A stretch of 64,000 bases of DNA from Azolla caroliniana (taxonomy: Eukaryota; Polypodiophyta), in NCBI GenBank assembly GCA_043228905.1, contig JBHGNT010000011.1:10106001-10170000 (forward strand), in the 5' to 3' direction. Below are positions 46,102 through 58,452 of this stretch, piece by piece; the first letter of the stretch is position 1, and each line of letters opens with the position of its first letter. Position numbers and translations under genes: made by a program. Under the pieces are notes generated by a model. That model was not told where the DNA came from and made no database searches. It saw only the letters and a list, made by a program, of their open reading frames with translations.

Positions 46102-49100
46102 CTACTTCAAAAGATTGCACTCTTGCAATATAAAGTGAGGAAATTGTGCCTTAAGCGAATGCTCGCGTTCCCATGTGGCATCATCAATAGGTTTATCCAT
46201 CGATTTGATCTTGAATAGCCGAATCTCTTTAGAACGTAAACGTTTAGTACGAGAATCAAGAATTCGTTCAGGAACATGAGGTTTGTAAGAAAAATCCTCT
46301 AATGTTACAAGATCTTGGATTGTGATGGTGTTATCACCAGAGCCTAAAAATGGTTTTAGACGACTGACGTGAAAAACAGGATGAATACCAACGTTACGAG
46401 GTAAGGCAAGGTGATAAGCAGATGACCCAACTCGCTTAAGGATTTCAAATGGGCCACAATATCGTGGGGCTAACTTAGCGCACTTGCCCGTAGATAATGA
46501 CGTAGAATCAGTCGGGACACGCAAAAAAACTTTTTGACCAATAGTAAATGCACGAGGACGTCTATCCTGATCAGCATAAAATCGAGCACGATCTTGAGCT
46601 GTCTTGACATTTTCTTTGGCAATATGCAACATTTGGTTCATGTCTTGCAAAAAATTGCGTGTACTGTCTAATGTATCACGATGAATCGTGACATCAACTG
46701 GGGCACGTGGCTGAAAACCATACATCAACATAAAAGGACTATATCCAGTGGATGTATGTTTAGAGCTATTATAGGCAAATTCTAAGATAGGAAGGTATTG
46801 CTCCCACTTAGAAGGGGTTTTTGCTACATAAGCTCGAAGCATGTCCTCAATAATTTGATTAACTCGTTCAGTTTGTCCATCAGACTGAGGATGATCTGCG
46901 GAACTCATGCTCAACGTAGTTTCTAGTTTCTTAAAGACCTGAGTCCAAAAGTCACTAGTAAACTTGGAATCTCGATCACTAACAATATCCATCGGTAATC
47001 CATAAAAACGAAATAACTCATCAACAAATTGATAAGCCAACTATTGAGCGGTTACCGTGGTTTTTGTAGGAATAAATCTAGCTAATTTTGTTAGCCTGTC
47101 AACGACAACCCATATGGCATCATGACCCCTCTGTGTACGAGGTAAACTAACAATAAAATCCATCGAGATACTTTCCCATTTATTGTTGGGAATATCTAAG
47201 GGATGTAAAAGACCAGCAGCTTTAAGTCGTTCCGACTTATTAATCTGACATTGTAAGCATTGAGTTACGTATTTATGCACGTCAGAGCGCATCTTAGGCC
47301 AGAAAAAAGTACACGAGATGAGAACGAGTGTGCGTTGTATTCCAGGATGACCAGCAGATGGTGCATCATGACATTCATGAAAAAATTTCTGTTTAACATT
47401 TGGTAAATCTGGAACACAGACCTTTCCACTACGGTAGAGCAAACCGTTTGTAATGTGAAAGGTCGCCTTCGAGGGTAGGGTGCTAGTATCGGCATCTAAA
47501 CCAGATTCGGCTTTCGTCCAGTATTTTGAGAAATAACTGTCATCAAGGTATTTCCCTCGAAGGTGATCTAAAAGATCAGATTTTATTTCCGTGAAGCTAA
47601 GCATGTTAACTTGTTTAATGCGACTAAGAGCATCAGCAACGGTGTTCATAGAACCCTTGCGATATCGTATGGAAAAATCAAAATCTTGCATAAGGTCAGC
47701 CCAACGGCCTTTACGACCAACAAGATCGGGCTGGTCACAAAAATACTTTAATGATTGATGGTCTGTTGTAACCACAAATTTATTTCCATAGAGATAGTGC
47801 CTCCATGTTTTAAGTGCGTGTATCACCGCAAACAACTCTTTCTCTTGAACCGAATACCTAGATTGAGCAGCATCAAGCTTCTTACTTTCAAAAGCGATAG
47901 GGTGACCACCTTGATAAAGAACGGCACCAATAGCATAATCACTAGCATCGGTTTCAATTGAGAAAGGCTTAGAAGGGTCTGGTAATAGAAGAGTGGGAGC
48001 CTGACACACATGCTCCTTGAGTGTCTCAAATGATTTGTCAAGTTGTTCATTCCATGAAATTGGTTTGACAGACTTACGTGGATGACCTTTTAAAAGGTCA
48101 GTTAATGGCGTAGTCAATTTGGAATAGTTACGAATTGATTTTCGTAAAAATCCAACAAACCCTAAGAATGATCTAAGTTCACGAATATTACAAGGAATGG
48201 GCCAAAGTTTAACCTTTTCAATACGAGAAGGTTCAATTTCAACGCCATTTTCTGTAATTAAATGACCTAGGTACACAATAGATTTTTGGAAGAAGTCACA
48301 TTTTGAATGTTTTGCATAGAAAGAGTTGTCACGCAACTTTCGCAAAACAAATCGAACATGTTGAACATGATCTTGCAAGGTACGGCTATATATCAAAATA
48401 TCATCCAAGAAGACGACAACAAAATCACCGAGTTGATCTCGGAAAACATCATTCATCGCTTGTTGGAATGTGGCTGGAGCATTAGTCAACCCAAACGGCA
48501 TGACTAAAAACTCATAATGGCCATAGCGCGTACGAAAAGCGGTTTTAGGAATATCATCCTCGGCGATGCGAATCTGATGATAACCAGTTCGTAAGTCAAT
48601 TTTCGTAAAATATCGAGCCCCGTGCAAACGATCAATCAAATCATCGGCACGAGGTAATGGATATGCATTCTTAATTGTCATTTTATTCAAACGGCGATAA
48701 TTGATACACATTCGCCACAAACCTTCCTTCTTCTTGACTAATAGAACTGGCGCACCCCAAGGTGATTTACTATACCTAATGTGGCCCATACTCAAGTATT
48801 CCTTAAGTTGTTTAGCGATCTCATCCTCTTCTAATCGACTAAGTCGGTAAGGTGGAATGCTCACAGGAGCAGCCCCAGGGATGAGTTCAATTTGATGGTC
48901 CACATTACGTTTAGGTGGTAAAGTAAGCGGTAATTCAGTAGGAAACACATCTTGAAAATCCTCTAAAATAGAGTCGAGTAATCGTTGCTCAAAATGTGGT
49001 AATTGTGTGGCGTCAATATTAAAATAATAAAATTGAACCGCAGGATCAATTACACACGAATAAATTAATGAACTAGAATACTCACTTAAAGATTTAGAAG

Positions 49101-50505
49101 ACACAAGTGAATGAGAAGGAAGTTTGGAACATTGAATAAAATGTTTACAATTATTAAGTTCAAATGTGATTGAGTGATTAACCCAATCAATGGACAAAGA
49201 AGGGTTTTTATTAAAAAACCAAGGATATCCTAAAATGACATCTGCGGATTGTAATTTCATAACTTGAAAGTCAAGCTTCTCCAAATAAGTATCTATTTGA
49301 ATTGGCAGTTGACAAACAATGCCACTGATGTATTGAACGTTTCCATTTGCCATGTGAACTTGATAGATATGATCACTTGCGTTTATGTGGAGCTCCATTT
49401 GCTGCACAAAGTGATCATTAAGAAAATTGTGAGAACTACCGGAATCAAACAAGAAATGTGCTTGTGTTCCATTGATATATCCGACTGCTCGGAGTAAATC
49501 ATTAGGTCCAAGTAGATGTGAAGGAAAAGTGCATTCACATAAACTTAAGTGATTGGTATGAACTTCAACAATATCAAAAGACTCACCTGTGTGACTCGTA
49601 GATTTGTCTTGAGGAGGGGTGTTCATTGACTTCCTCTCAAGACGACGACAGGTATCCTTTGTGTGGCCCCGCTTCTTGCAATATGCACAGAAGAGGTTCG
49701 GTTTCTTTGAGTCGCGGTCAAGAGTGTCACTGGATTGCTTACGTTTCCCAATGAACTTGACATTCGGAGTTTTGGCGAACTCAGGTTTATTGTGGTCTTT
49801 CTTGGAAGTCCTATGGTATCGCAGCACAATGTTGACGGCTTCCTCGAAAGTTGTGGGGTCCTTGTCATGGACAATCCAATGATAATCCCCATTGGGAATA
49901 CCATTCAAAAAACAAGCGACAAACCATTTCTCACCCGTAAGTCCCGATTTTTGGATCTGGGTCCGAGCGTGATGCACATAATCCTCGAGAGAGGTAAATG
50001 GCTTACTAGACAATGTGAGCAAGTGTTGCGCTTGTTCGGTTTGAGAAGGTGGCTGCAAGAATTGTTTCTTAAAAACATCAACGAAACCTTCCCAAGTTGT
50101 GGGTAAGTTTTTTGCGGTCCTTAGGCCACGCCACCAAGCAGCAGCCCGGCCACCTAACTCACGACCGACATAACCAATTTTTACTGCATCGGGCTTGGGA
50201 TGAAGCTCAAAGTGAGACTCCCAACGACCAAGCCAAGTGCTAATGGCCTCCTCGGTTCTTTCTTTCTTATCTCCCTTGAAAGGCGTGACTACGAAGGAAG
50301 GTTCACCTTCTTTCTTGGACTCAATAGTTAATTCTTGGAATTTCTTTTCCAATGCCATATTGGCCTGTCTCATTTCGGCCAATTGATTCAAGGTAGTAGT
50401 GAGCAATTGCTCAATAGTGATCTCAGCTTGTGTGCGAGATGCGGATTGGGGTTGAGAGGTCTCATTTGGAGAGATCGTTCCAACTGCGTTCAAAACTTGT
50501 TCCAT
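46102..50505 (-). pseudogene. Gypsy-C gag-pol polyprotein, one nonsense codon
   Basis: A single frame of about 1,467 codons starts at MEQVLNAVGTISPNE, interrupted only by TAG at 47041-47043 inside the integrase core. Domains by residue: Gag core about 90-215; zinc knuckle CAYCKKRGHTKDTC 273-286; protease LFDSGSSHN about 352-360; RT about 560-760 with FLDD at 699-702; RNase H starting at ETDASDYAIG; integrase with the H...H...C...C segment, MDFIVSLP, then after the stop SDRDSKF and DGQTERVNQ; a GPF-type module (RYCGPFEILKRVG); and a chromodomain-like end (PERILDSRTKRLR...TWEREHSLKAQFP). Every other catalytic residue I checked is in place. Confidence 0.95.
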
Positions 50506-51499
50506 GATGCACGTTGTGGGTATGCAATAAAATAAGGAGGTTCAGAAAATACACAAGCAAAATGAATGCTTGAAATTTTGATTGAAAGAACTTTATCCAA
50601 GAAAGTATCTCATGTCTTTACCCCTCTAGACATATGAGATGTGATTCGAGATCCGATAACTATGGTAACACTATGGTGTTTTAAAAACCATGGGGGAAAA
50701 CATAGCTAAGATGTATTTCTCGGATCTCTATCTTGAGTAATCATGGCGGCTCCCCGAGGCTCAACCATGGTTCTTACATCAATGAAATTTCCTAGATAGC
50801 CTTATATTAATGCCAAGCCATCATGTATTATATGGTCGAGAAAGTGTATTACGTGAAAAAACAAGTGCACTCACAAGTAATATTCTAGTCTTGCGAGCAA
50901 TAAGCAAACGTGATGATAAAATGATAAAATAAGGCACTACTCATAAGAGTTAAGTAGTGACGAAAACAAGGGTAAAAAAAAAAGAACCCATGTGTTACCT
51001 ACGAAAAAAACAATGTCCCAAATAAATGGGAAGTGCAAGGTATGCACATATACATCCCAATATGATTGTTATAACTTGCACAATTGTGACATAAGCCACA
51101 AATTGATACAAGTGATGACAGTGTTGTGCGCAAAGATGTAATACTCAAATCCATGAGTAAAACATCAATAAGGGAACTCATATGGTTTTACTCGTTTTCT
51201 AAGGCTTGATGATAAGAGTTAAACCTAGATGACCCGTTGAAAAAAAATCGTTCAACAAGCCACTCCATACGAAAAAAATAGTCTACACGTAAAGGTTACA
51301 TTAAAATAAACGATGTAAATACTTTATACACGAAAAGGAAGTGGAAAAAGGAGAGTTAATTGTGGGCGGGTAAATAATAATTACTAGAAAATCATATAAG
51401 TGAAACAATACTTATGAAATTAAAATTTAATTAGAATAATCAACAATTAGGTGTATGGAATCAAACATGCCCTAAGATACGAAACCCTAGGGTAGTTGA

Positions 51500-51835
51500 C
51501 ATGCACCTCCTCAAGACCACCACATATCCCTAGAATCGGCCAAGTAATGGCTAATTAAAGAGGAAAGTGGCATAGGTAAGTGACATATACCCCGTCAAGG
51601 CCACATCATCCCTTAGAATCGGCCAATTGATGGCTAATTAAAAAGGAAAGTGGCATATGTAAGCTACATATACCTTGTCAAGGCCACAACATCCCATAGA
51701 ATCGGCCAATTGATGGCTTAATAGAGAGTAGAGTGGCATAGGTAGGCAACATACACCTCGTCAAGGCCACATCATCCCTTAGAATCGGCCAAGTGATGGC
51801 TCAATAGAGGGGAAGAGTGGTATACTCAACATCAT
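51500..51835. repeat. ~83-bp tandem repeat, four units, in Gypsy-C leader
   Basis: The word agaatcggccaa starts at 51532, 51615, 51698 and 51781, an exact 83-bp spacing, with surrounding sequence (gtcaaggccacatcatccc, tggcatagg) also repeated and slightly diverged. Confidence 0.92.
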
Positions 51836-51841
51836 ATGCAA

Positions 51842-52014
51842 AACGGCCATGAGATAAGCGTGTGCGATTAGAGCAAACACGCTCGACCCAATGCACAAGA
51901 ATAATTATTATCGTAAGAGTTCAAGAGAGGAGAGAGTGGGATATATATCGCAATATGCAAAAGGCCATGAGTTGAGCGTGTGCGATTAGTGCAAACACGC
52001 TCGGCCCGATGCAT
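51842..52014. repeat. Duplicated hairpin-bearing block in Gypsy-C leader
   Basis: A ~52-bp block (ggccatgag...cgtgtgcgatta...caaacacgctcg...) occurs at about 51845-51894 and 51963-52014. Each copy has inverted arms: 51857-51863 with 51877-51883, and 51974-51981 (gagcgtgt) with 51995-52002 (acacgctc), the loops being about 13 nt. Confidence 0.88.
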
Positions 52015-52246
52015 AATAATAAGTAAAATCGTAGCGTAGTAGGAGGTAGAAAGAAAGAGAATAAAACGTAATACCAATTTGATTCGACCATAAAGAACGC
52101 ATAATAGAAAAAGAGAAGAGATCAAAAAAGAAGAATACCGGGTTTAGAGTGTTGTTTTGATCCTGAGAAGAGCATGACGAGCCTTGTTAGATCCCCCTCG
52201 CTCACACGCAAAAAACATCAAAACAACAAAAAAATTGTTAGTAAAA

Positions 52247-52258
52247 GCTCTGATACCA
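52247..52258 (-). promoter_or_regulatory. Gypsy-C primer binding site
   Basis: The minus strand reads TGGTATCAGAGC, one base inside the 5' LTR. It is a perfect initiator tRNA-Met type site. Confidence 0.95.
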
Positions 52259-52259
52259 C

Positions 52260-52733
52260 TGTTAAGAGTCTATTACTAATCAATAGACCAAATCAAGTAA
52301 AAAGGAAGAAAATAGATTGGATAGAAGAACCCGTTCCACCCGACCACCCCCGAGCTATGATCTAGACATAGCCAACCTACCACCGACGTCCCATACCGCC
52401 GGATATTAGGATGACTAATACCTTGGAAGAGATAAACACGATCGTCGAGACGAAAGCCTAGCCCGCACCACCGGTGTCTACGACAGCAGCCTTCCGACGT
52501 GATGATCTCTATGAGGGTAGCTAAGCCTCATATTTATACCTTTTCCTAGGCCCCTTGAATAGATGTGCCTTTCTAAAAGGCTCTCTATTCATTGGTTGTC
52601 TAAATCATGATAGTGCATGCACATATCATTCATTCTATCCAATCATTAGTCCCCTTTTTAATAATAGTGAACATACCCTTCACTAATGTAAATATTAGTG
52701 ACCTACCCTCACCAACGTTATGTGTACATAACA
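52260..52733 (-). repeat. Gypsy-C 5' LTR
   Basis: 474 bp and, as far as I can read, identical to 45621-46094, with the same TATA box at about 52530-52538 on the minus strand. Confidence 0.96.
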
Positions 52734-52738
52734 GGTCG

Positions 52739-53746
52739 GATCCGGTGGACGACAACACCATACTCGCAGAGGTGATGTGCGACAACCACGAGGTGTTCGT
52801 CGAAGAAAAGAGAAAGAGAATAGAAGAGCAAGGGCCATCAAAAAGACATGAAACAAGGAACGCGAAAAAGAAGGACGATGCGGAGACGAGTCGACCTTTA
52901 CAAACGGAGGAACGAGAATCAAGCCGAAAAGGGGAGCCGAGCATACGAGTTGAAGAAACGGTTCGGCCCGTGAAGGTTGGTGTCGAAGACCCCGCTCGGA
53001 GGACAAGGACCATACCTACCTATAAGCTAAGGTCGGACATAGAGCAGACGACGGACCTAAAGAAGATTCTCGAAGAACGAGTTCTTGATAGCCACGTAAC
53101 TTTGTCCTTGAGGGAATTGCTTGGCATTACGAAGAAGGAGTTCCATGACACGATCGTGGACCTTGTAAAGAGAAAGAGACAACAATCGGATGAGGAAGAA
53201 GAGAAGCCGCAAAAAGCAAAAATGAATGCCATAACGATGGCAAGAGACGAAATCGATGAAGATATGGTGGACAGCCACTACACTCGACCTCATTGGGCAC
53301 GAGCGACAACGGAGACGCCGGTGAAGATCGGGGAGAAGAAAGAGACCGTCGTAGCCTTGATCGACCACGGCTCGGAGATCAACCTCATGTCAACCGACTT
53401 CTACAAAAAGGGAAGATGGCCAATCAATACAAACCACGGATGGAAGATTCGTGCGGCAACAAAGTCTATGGAGGACTTGTACGGAGCTTGTCCCAATGTC
53501 AAAGTCACGATCGGGGATGTGGAGATGGATCAACACTTCTTCGTACAAGAATCGGCGTCGCATCCTGTCATCCTAGGGCAACCTTATATCACATCATCTC
53601 GGATGGAGACCAAAGTGTTCGATAATGGAGCAGCCTTCGCACGAATAAAGAGTCTTGACAACCAAAGATCGGTCCAATTCCTAACAGTGCGAGCCAATCA
53701 TGAAAGGAATCGAGATAGTCTCGGAGGCGAATCCTCGGATTTTTAG
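52739..53746 (+). pseudogene. Gypsy-B gag C-terminus and protease
   Basis: After Gypsy-C the frame resumes at DPVDDNTILAEVMCDNHEVF. It passes a Lys/Glu/Arg-rich linker and PTYKLRSDIEQTTDLKKILE, then a retropepsin-like domain with VVALIDHGSEINLMS (DHG at 53363-53371) and HPVILGQPYITSSRMETK. It ends GGESSDF with TAG at 53744-53746. This last part is intact. The DHG triad in place of DSG/DTG is unusual. The frame overlaps the pol frame by 28 nt. Confidence 0.88.
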
Positions 53747-56700
53747 AGTGGACTATTGAAGCATGGGGCACAAATAGTCCGAGCAATCACAAGACCCCAC
53801 AAGAAAGAAGAGCGCGTGGATTGCAAGGAGAAGCAACATGTGTCACACCTAGTGGCGCATGTAAACTAGTACTACCCGACAAGAAGCACAAGCACCGGAT
53901 ACAAGAATTCGAGAAGATGTTGAAAGAAGAGAACATAATAGAAGAAGGGGAGTTCGTGACTCATATTATGGAAGAAGCCTCATTTAACGACACCATCGGC
54001 AAAATCGAGGATGTCGTGGACTTGAGCAATCTTCACAACCAATGCGTGATTTCGGTTAACTCCGTCAACATGTACGCTATCATCGATGAATACCGTCGTG
54101 GCATCTCGATGAAGGAAGCTGACATCAACACGAAATATAAAACGGTGGATAAGAAGATCAAACCAGTTGCGGTTCCGCTACCGGAAGATAGCTGGCAAAA
54201 GACGAAGGAAGTCGCTAACGATCCAAGCTTAAGAGATCGGAAGAAGATAGGTCATGACTTCACCAAAGAGACGAAGGGGAAGCTACGAGTTGGAAAGGAG
54301 GATTTCCTTCTCCCTGAAGAGGAGCAAATTTTTCGCGATATGCTTGAGAGACATGGGAAGGCTTTCGCATTCTTCCCACGAGAAATCGGATGCGCCGACC
54401 CAAAGGTTATAGAGCCAATGGTGATCTTCACGGTGCCTCATGTGCCTTGGAACTTGAAACCGATACCGGTTCCGAGAGCACACCTTCCGAAGCTGATCGA
54501 GCTCTTAAAGGAGAAGGTGAGTATGGGAATTCTAGAACCGTCGAATGCTCCTTATTCCAATAGGTGGTTCACAGTGCCGAAGAAGAATGGATCATTGCGA
54601 TTCATCCAAGATCTTCAACCCGTCAACAAGGTGACAATTCGAAATGCCGGAATCGGTCCGAGCGTGGACGAATTTGCCGAAGCGTTTGCAGGCCGGTCCA
54701 TCTACTCCATTGGCGATCTCTACTCCGGATATGACCAATTCCAGTTGGCGATCGACAATCGGGACATTACAACCATGAGGACTCCGATCGGGCTTGTGCG
54801 GATGTGTACCTTACCCCAAGGCGCAACGAACTCGGTGGCTCATATGGTGAATGCCATGAATAAAGTCTTGAAGGATTGCATTCCGGACATCACGATGCCA
54901 TTCTTGGATGATATTTCGATAAAAGGATGTTCGAATGAGGAGAAAGATGAATCGAAAGATAAGGAAGGTTGTAGAAAGTTCGTTGCGGATCATATGAAAG
55001 ATTGCGAGAAGGTGCTTCAAAGGCTCGAAGATGCGAATTTGACATTTTCGGGAGAAAAATCCGCATTCGGGCAACCGGAGATCTTGGTGGTAGGTCACTT
55101 GTGTGGAGCATACGGCCGGAAGCCCTCGCCATCCAAAGTGAACGCAATCCAAGACATGAAAGAAGAATGCGAAAACCAAACGGAGGTTCGAAGGTTCCTT
55201 GGAGCGTGCGCGTTTTATCATATATGGATTCCTCACTACACTCATGTCGCCGAACCGTTATATGGACTACTAAAGAAAAGAATAAAGTTCGAATGGCGAG
55301 ACAAGCACACAGAGGCGATGCGAAGATTAAAGAAACTGCTTCTTGAAGCTCCGGCACTAAGGAAGGCCGACTATGCTGAAGGGAAACCAATTTACGTGAC
55401 CGTAGATACGAGCCCAACCGGAATCGGGTGGGTCATCAATCAAGAAGGTGAAGATAATGCGCGATATGCCGTCCGGTTCGGAGCAAAGGTTCTCAGCGAA
55501 CGACAACAAAGATATGCCCAAGTCAAGCGGGAACTTTGGGTTATTGTGTCGGCAGTGAAGACGGACAAAGATTACCTGATCGGGTCAGAAGTGATAATAG
55601 AGACAGATTGTCTCCCAATTCTCGGAATGGTCTCGGGATGTGCGACCCCAGATCTTGCTATGCTAAGGTGGATCGCCTACATCAAGTCTTTAAACCCAGA
55701 GATCCGTCACATCGCAGGGAAGAAGAACGCCATGGCTGACACGCTCTCGAGGGCAAGATTTTCAAATGGAAGTAACATGGTTTCGGAAGATGAAGATGTC
55801 GCCCTCGACTTCTTCAAGATGGCTCGATTGTCGGCAGAAGACCAGGACACGCAAACCCTCCACGCCTTCAACAAGAACGAGTACGAAGGAGAGTGGTTAC
55901 TCATCGGTAGATTCCTAAGAACATTGACAACAGATGCTTCGTTGACAAAGGAGGAGGCCCTACGAATCCGAAAGAAAGCTTACCGATACTTCTTGAAGGG
56001 AGGATTCCTTTGGCGACATCCAAAAAGAAGGACAGGAATACCACGACGAGTGGTGGTAAAGAAAGAAGAGCAAGAGACGCTGATGACCGAATTCCACGAG
56101 AGTGCTTGGGCAGGTCATAGAGGAACATGGGCGACGTTTGAAAAATTGAAGGAGAAGTACTGGTGGCCAAGCATGTACAAAGATGTACTCCATTTCGTGT
56201 CCACATGTGAAACTTGCCAAATATATTCAAATATACGTCATCGTGATGAGTTAAAGCCGACATACCCACTCACCATTCACTTCAAATGGATGGTGGATCT
56301 GGTCTCGATGCCAATGGGAGTGGGACAAATGAAGTACTTAGCGCTCGCAAGGGAAGACTTGACAAATCAAGTGGAAGGACGAGCCTTGACAAATAAGACG
56401 ACTTCAGCCGTTTGTAAATTTTTACTTGAAGATGTTGTTTGCCGATATGGATGTGTAGGGAAGATAGTGGCCGACCGAGGGGAGTTGGACGCGCACGAAG
56501 CGACGGAGCTCTTCGAAAGACTAGGCGTGAAGCTCTCCCTCATGACTGCCTACAATCCGGAAGCAAATGGGAAGATCGAGCGAGGGCATGGACCTATCGT
56601 TAAAGCCATCGTACGGGCATGCAACGGTCGAGTCGGGAATTGGCCACGACTATTACCCTATGCCTTGTGGGCTGATAGAACGACACATAGCTCGGTGACA

Positions 56701-57231
56701 GGGTATATGCCGACGGAGCTTATGTATGGACAAAAGCCGATTATGCCCATCGAATGGACGATCGCCTCATGGGTAGCGATACCGTGGGAGAACGAGATGA
56801 GCCGAGAAGAGTTATTAGCGGCGCGGATAAGGCAACTTGAAAGAAGACCTGAAGATTTAGAAAAAGCGCGAAAGATGATGAAGGCAGCCTGAGTAAAGAA
56901 CAAAGTTCGGTTCGACAACACGCATCGACTTCGTCCCAAGAAGATTGAAGAAGGGGATTGGGTTTTGGTTTACGACAGCACCCTTGACAATCAACATAGT
57001 ACAACAAGGAAGTTCGCAAGAAGATGGTTCGGGCCGTATGTGGTGACAAGTGCCAACGATAATGCCACATACCACCTTGCGGAACTAGATGGATCAAGGT
57101 TGGCCGTACCCATTGCGGGGAAAAGAGTAAAGCTTTTCAAGAAAAGACAAGACAAGGATCCTGACCTCGATTACCTCGACGATGAACATAATAGGCCGGA
57201 TGAAAATGAAGACATGGAGGAATCTAATTGA
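53719..57231 (+). pseudogene. Gypsy-B pol: RT, RNase H, integrase
   Basis: This frame, -1 relative to gag-protease, is open from 53719 and has one TGA (56890-56892), after which it continues to 57231. RT: PYSNRWFTVPKKNGSLRFI, SIGDLYSGYDQFQLAIDNRD, TLPQGATNSVAHMVN and FLDD (54901-54912). RNase H: VTVDTSPTGIGWVIN to KKNAMADTLSRARF. Integrase: HESAWAGHRGTW...CETCQIY, then MVDLVSMP, VADRGELD and NGKIERGHGP, and after the stop a GPY-type module (ARRWFGPYVVTSANDNATYH). TLPQGATNSV replaces the MPFGLTNAPATF-like motif of Gypsy-C, so this is a different lineage from common angiosperm chromoviruses. Confidence 0.9.
53738..53746 (+). promoter_or_regulatory. Possible -1 frameshift site between gag-protease and pol of Gypsy-B
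   Basis: The sequence GATTTTTAG places a run of five T directly before the gag-protease TAG, inside the 28-nt overlap with the -1 pol frame. Slipping one base back on the TTT codon gives TTT again and enters pol. The preceding codon re-pairs poorly and I have not tested for a downstream structure. Confidence 0.35.
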
Positions 57232-57736
57232 TCATCGTAGCCGAAATCTCACTTCTTCTCTTCTTGGCACGTACCGGAGGACGTGTGGTTTGGTGGGGGT
57301 GGATGTCGTGAAGATTTTCGGCAATAGTGTGAAAATCCCATAAAACTTACAAAATCGAGTATGAATCACGTAATACAATAATTGTGAAGATAACATTTTT
57401 AATATCTAAGTACAAAATGATGGAGGTTTCGAATGCACTTTATTACACGAGAAATGGACAACTAAATGTCAAGATATGAGGGTATAAAGTTTGTGAAAAG
57501 AAAAGAGAAAATTGTGAGATATCCCACATAGGCACGACAAATACGGCTCTCATCATATATAAGGTGGAGCAAAAGATATTATCTTTGTGTCTATGTGTGG
57601 AGCATAGAGAGTTCAAGGTAACTTGAACTTAGAGTGGAGGTGGCTAGCTATTTGAAAAGGGTTTTGGCCAACCAAAACCGGACCGGCGATGGAGCCGGTG
57701 ATCCGACGGCGGCATCCGACCGCAATCCGGCGGCGG

Positions 57737-58451
57737 TGTCGTGCCTTTCGGCTCCGGATCGTTGCGTGAGTCGGGTGGGAACCACCGGGGTTTTGGACTA
57801 GGAGGAGGAAGAATTTGAGACTATTATAATTATGAGTAGATTATTAGAAACTTGTGAATCCCACAAGTATAATGTATTTTATTGATTAATATTTATGTAA
57901 GAATATGTATTTAGATTGATAGAGAAAGATATAGAAATCTCGTGAATCCCACGAGTATAGTTTGTTAATTGGTGTTTTAGGAAATATATCCAATTTCCCA
58001 AATATTTCACACACACAATTACATTGTGCTCCCCATCCTTATGTAGTGATGAGGAAGTCTTAGTAATCCATGCTTTTTCTTTAACTATAGACCCCATGCT
58101 TTTCCTATAGATAGACTATATGCTTTATCTAAAGTGATCATGCTTTTTTCTAACTTGTGCGTTTTTTATCATGCACGCTAGATGTGTATGTGTAGCTTTT
58201 TCTTTTGTTATGCGTTTTTCTAATGTTTATCCTAGCGTGAATTTACCTTTCTATGTGGGACATCTATGCTTTAACACTAATGAAATGCTAGTGTAATGGT
58301 AAGACATTACATTATTAACATGGAGGTGCAAGGTTCGAATCTTGCCCTATGCATGTTCCATTTATTTTGCTATTTTCTTCTATTTCTTCATTTTTTATTG
58401 AATCTAATACTATATACGTTTTTCACGTAGTGTACAAAATACACTACGACA
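57737..58451 (-). repeat. TR-GAG 3' LTR
   Basis: 715 bp. The polypurine tract (minus tggagggggtgag) lies directly inside it at 58452-58464. A plus-strand tRNA-like segment lies at 58284-58350. Confidence 0.95.
58284..58350 (+). repeat. tRNA-like segment in TR-GAG LTR
   Basis: TAGTGTAATGGTAAG (A-box-like) and AGGTTCGAATC (B-box-like), with GCAAG/CTTGC able to pair around the latter. It is antisense to the element. The other LTR has the same segment at 61060-61126. It shares GGAGGTGCAAGGTT with the Gypsy-B LTR segment, so both may derive from the same tRNA. Confidence 0.5.
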
Positions 58452-58452
58452 C

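Larger units (their letters stand above)
50506..52246 (-). other. Gypsy-C long 5' leader
   Basis: About 1.7 kb separate the primer binding site from the gag start. No coding frame is evident. It contains a four-unit ~83-bp tandem array and two copies of a strong hairpin, listed separately. In LTR elements this region holds packaging and translation-control signals, which is an inference here. Confidence 0.6.
45621..52733 (-). mobile_element. Gypsy-C: young Ty3/gypsy chromovirus-like element, TSD GGTCG
   Basis: The bases ggtcg at 45616-45620 and 52734-52738 form a perfect TSD inside Gypsy-B gag. Both LTRs are 474 bp, with no difference seen by eye. On the minus strand: 5' LTR, initiator-Met primer binding site, a long ~1.7-kb leader with tandem repeats and hairpins, one gag-pol frame broken by a single TAG, a polypurine tract and the 3' LTR. 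It is among the most recent insertions in the window. Confidence 0.97.

Noticed and set aside
57879-58097. 72-codon frame in TR-GAG LTR (also at 60655-60873)
   Set aside because: Present in both LTRs only because they are copies; no motif, and it lies in regulatory DNA.
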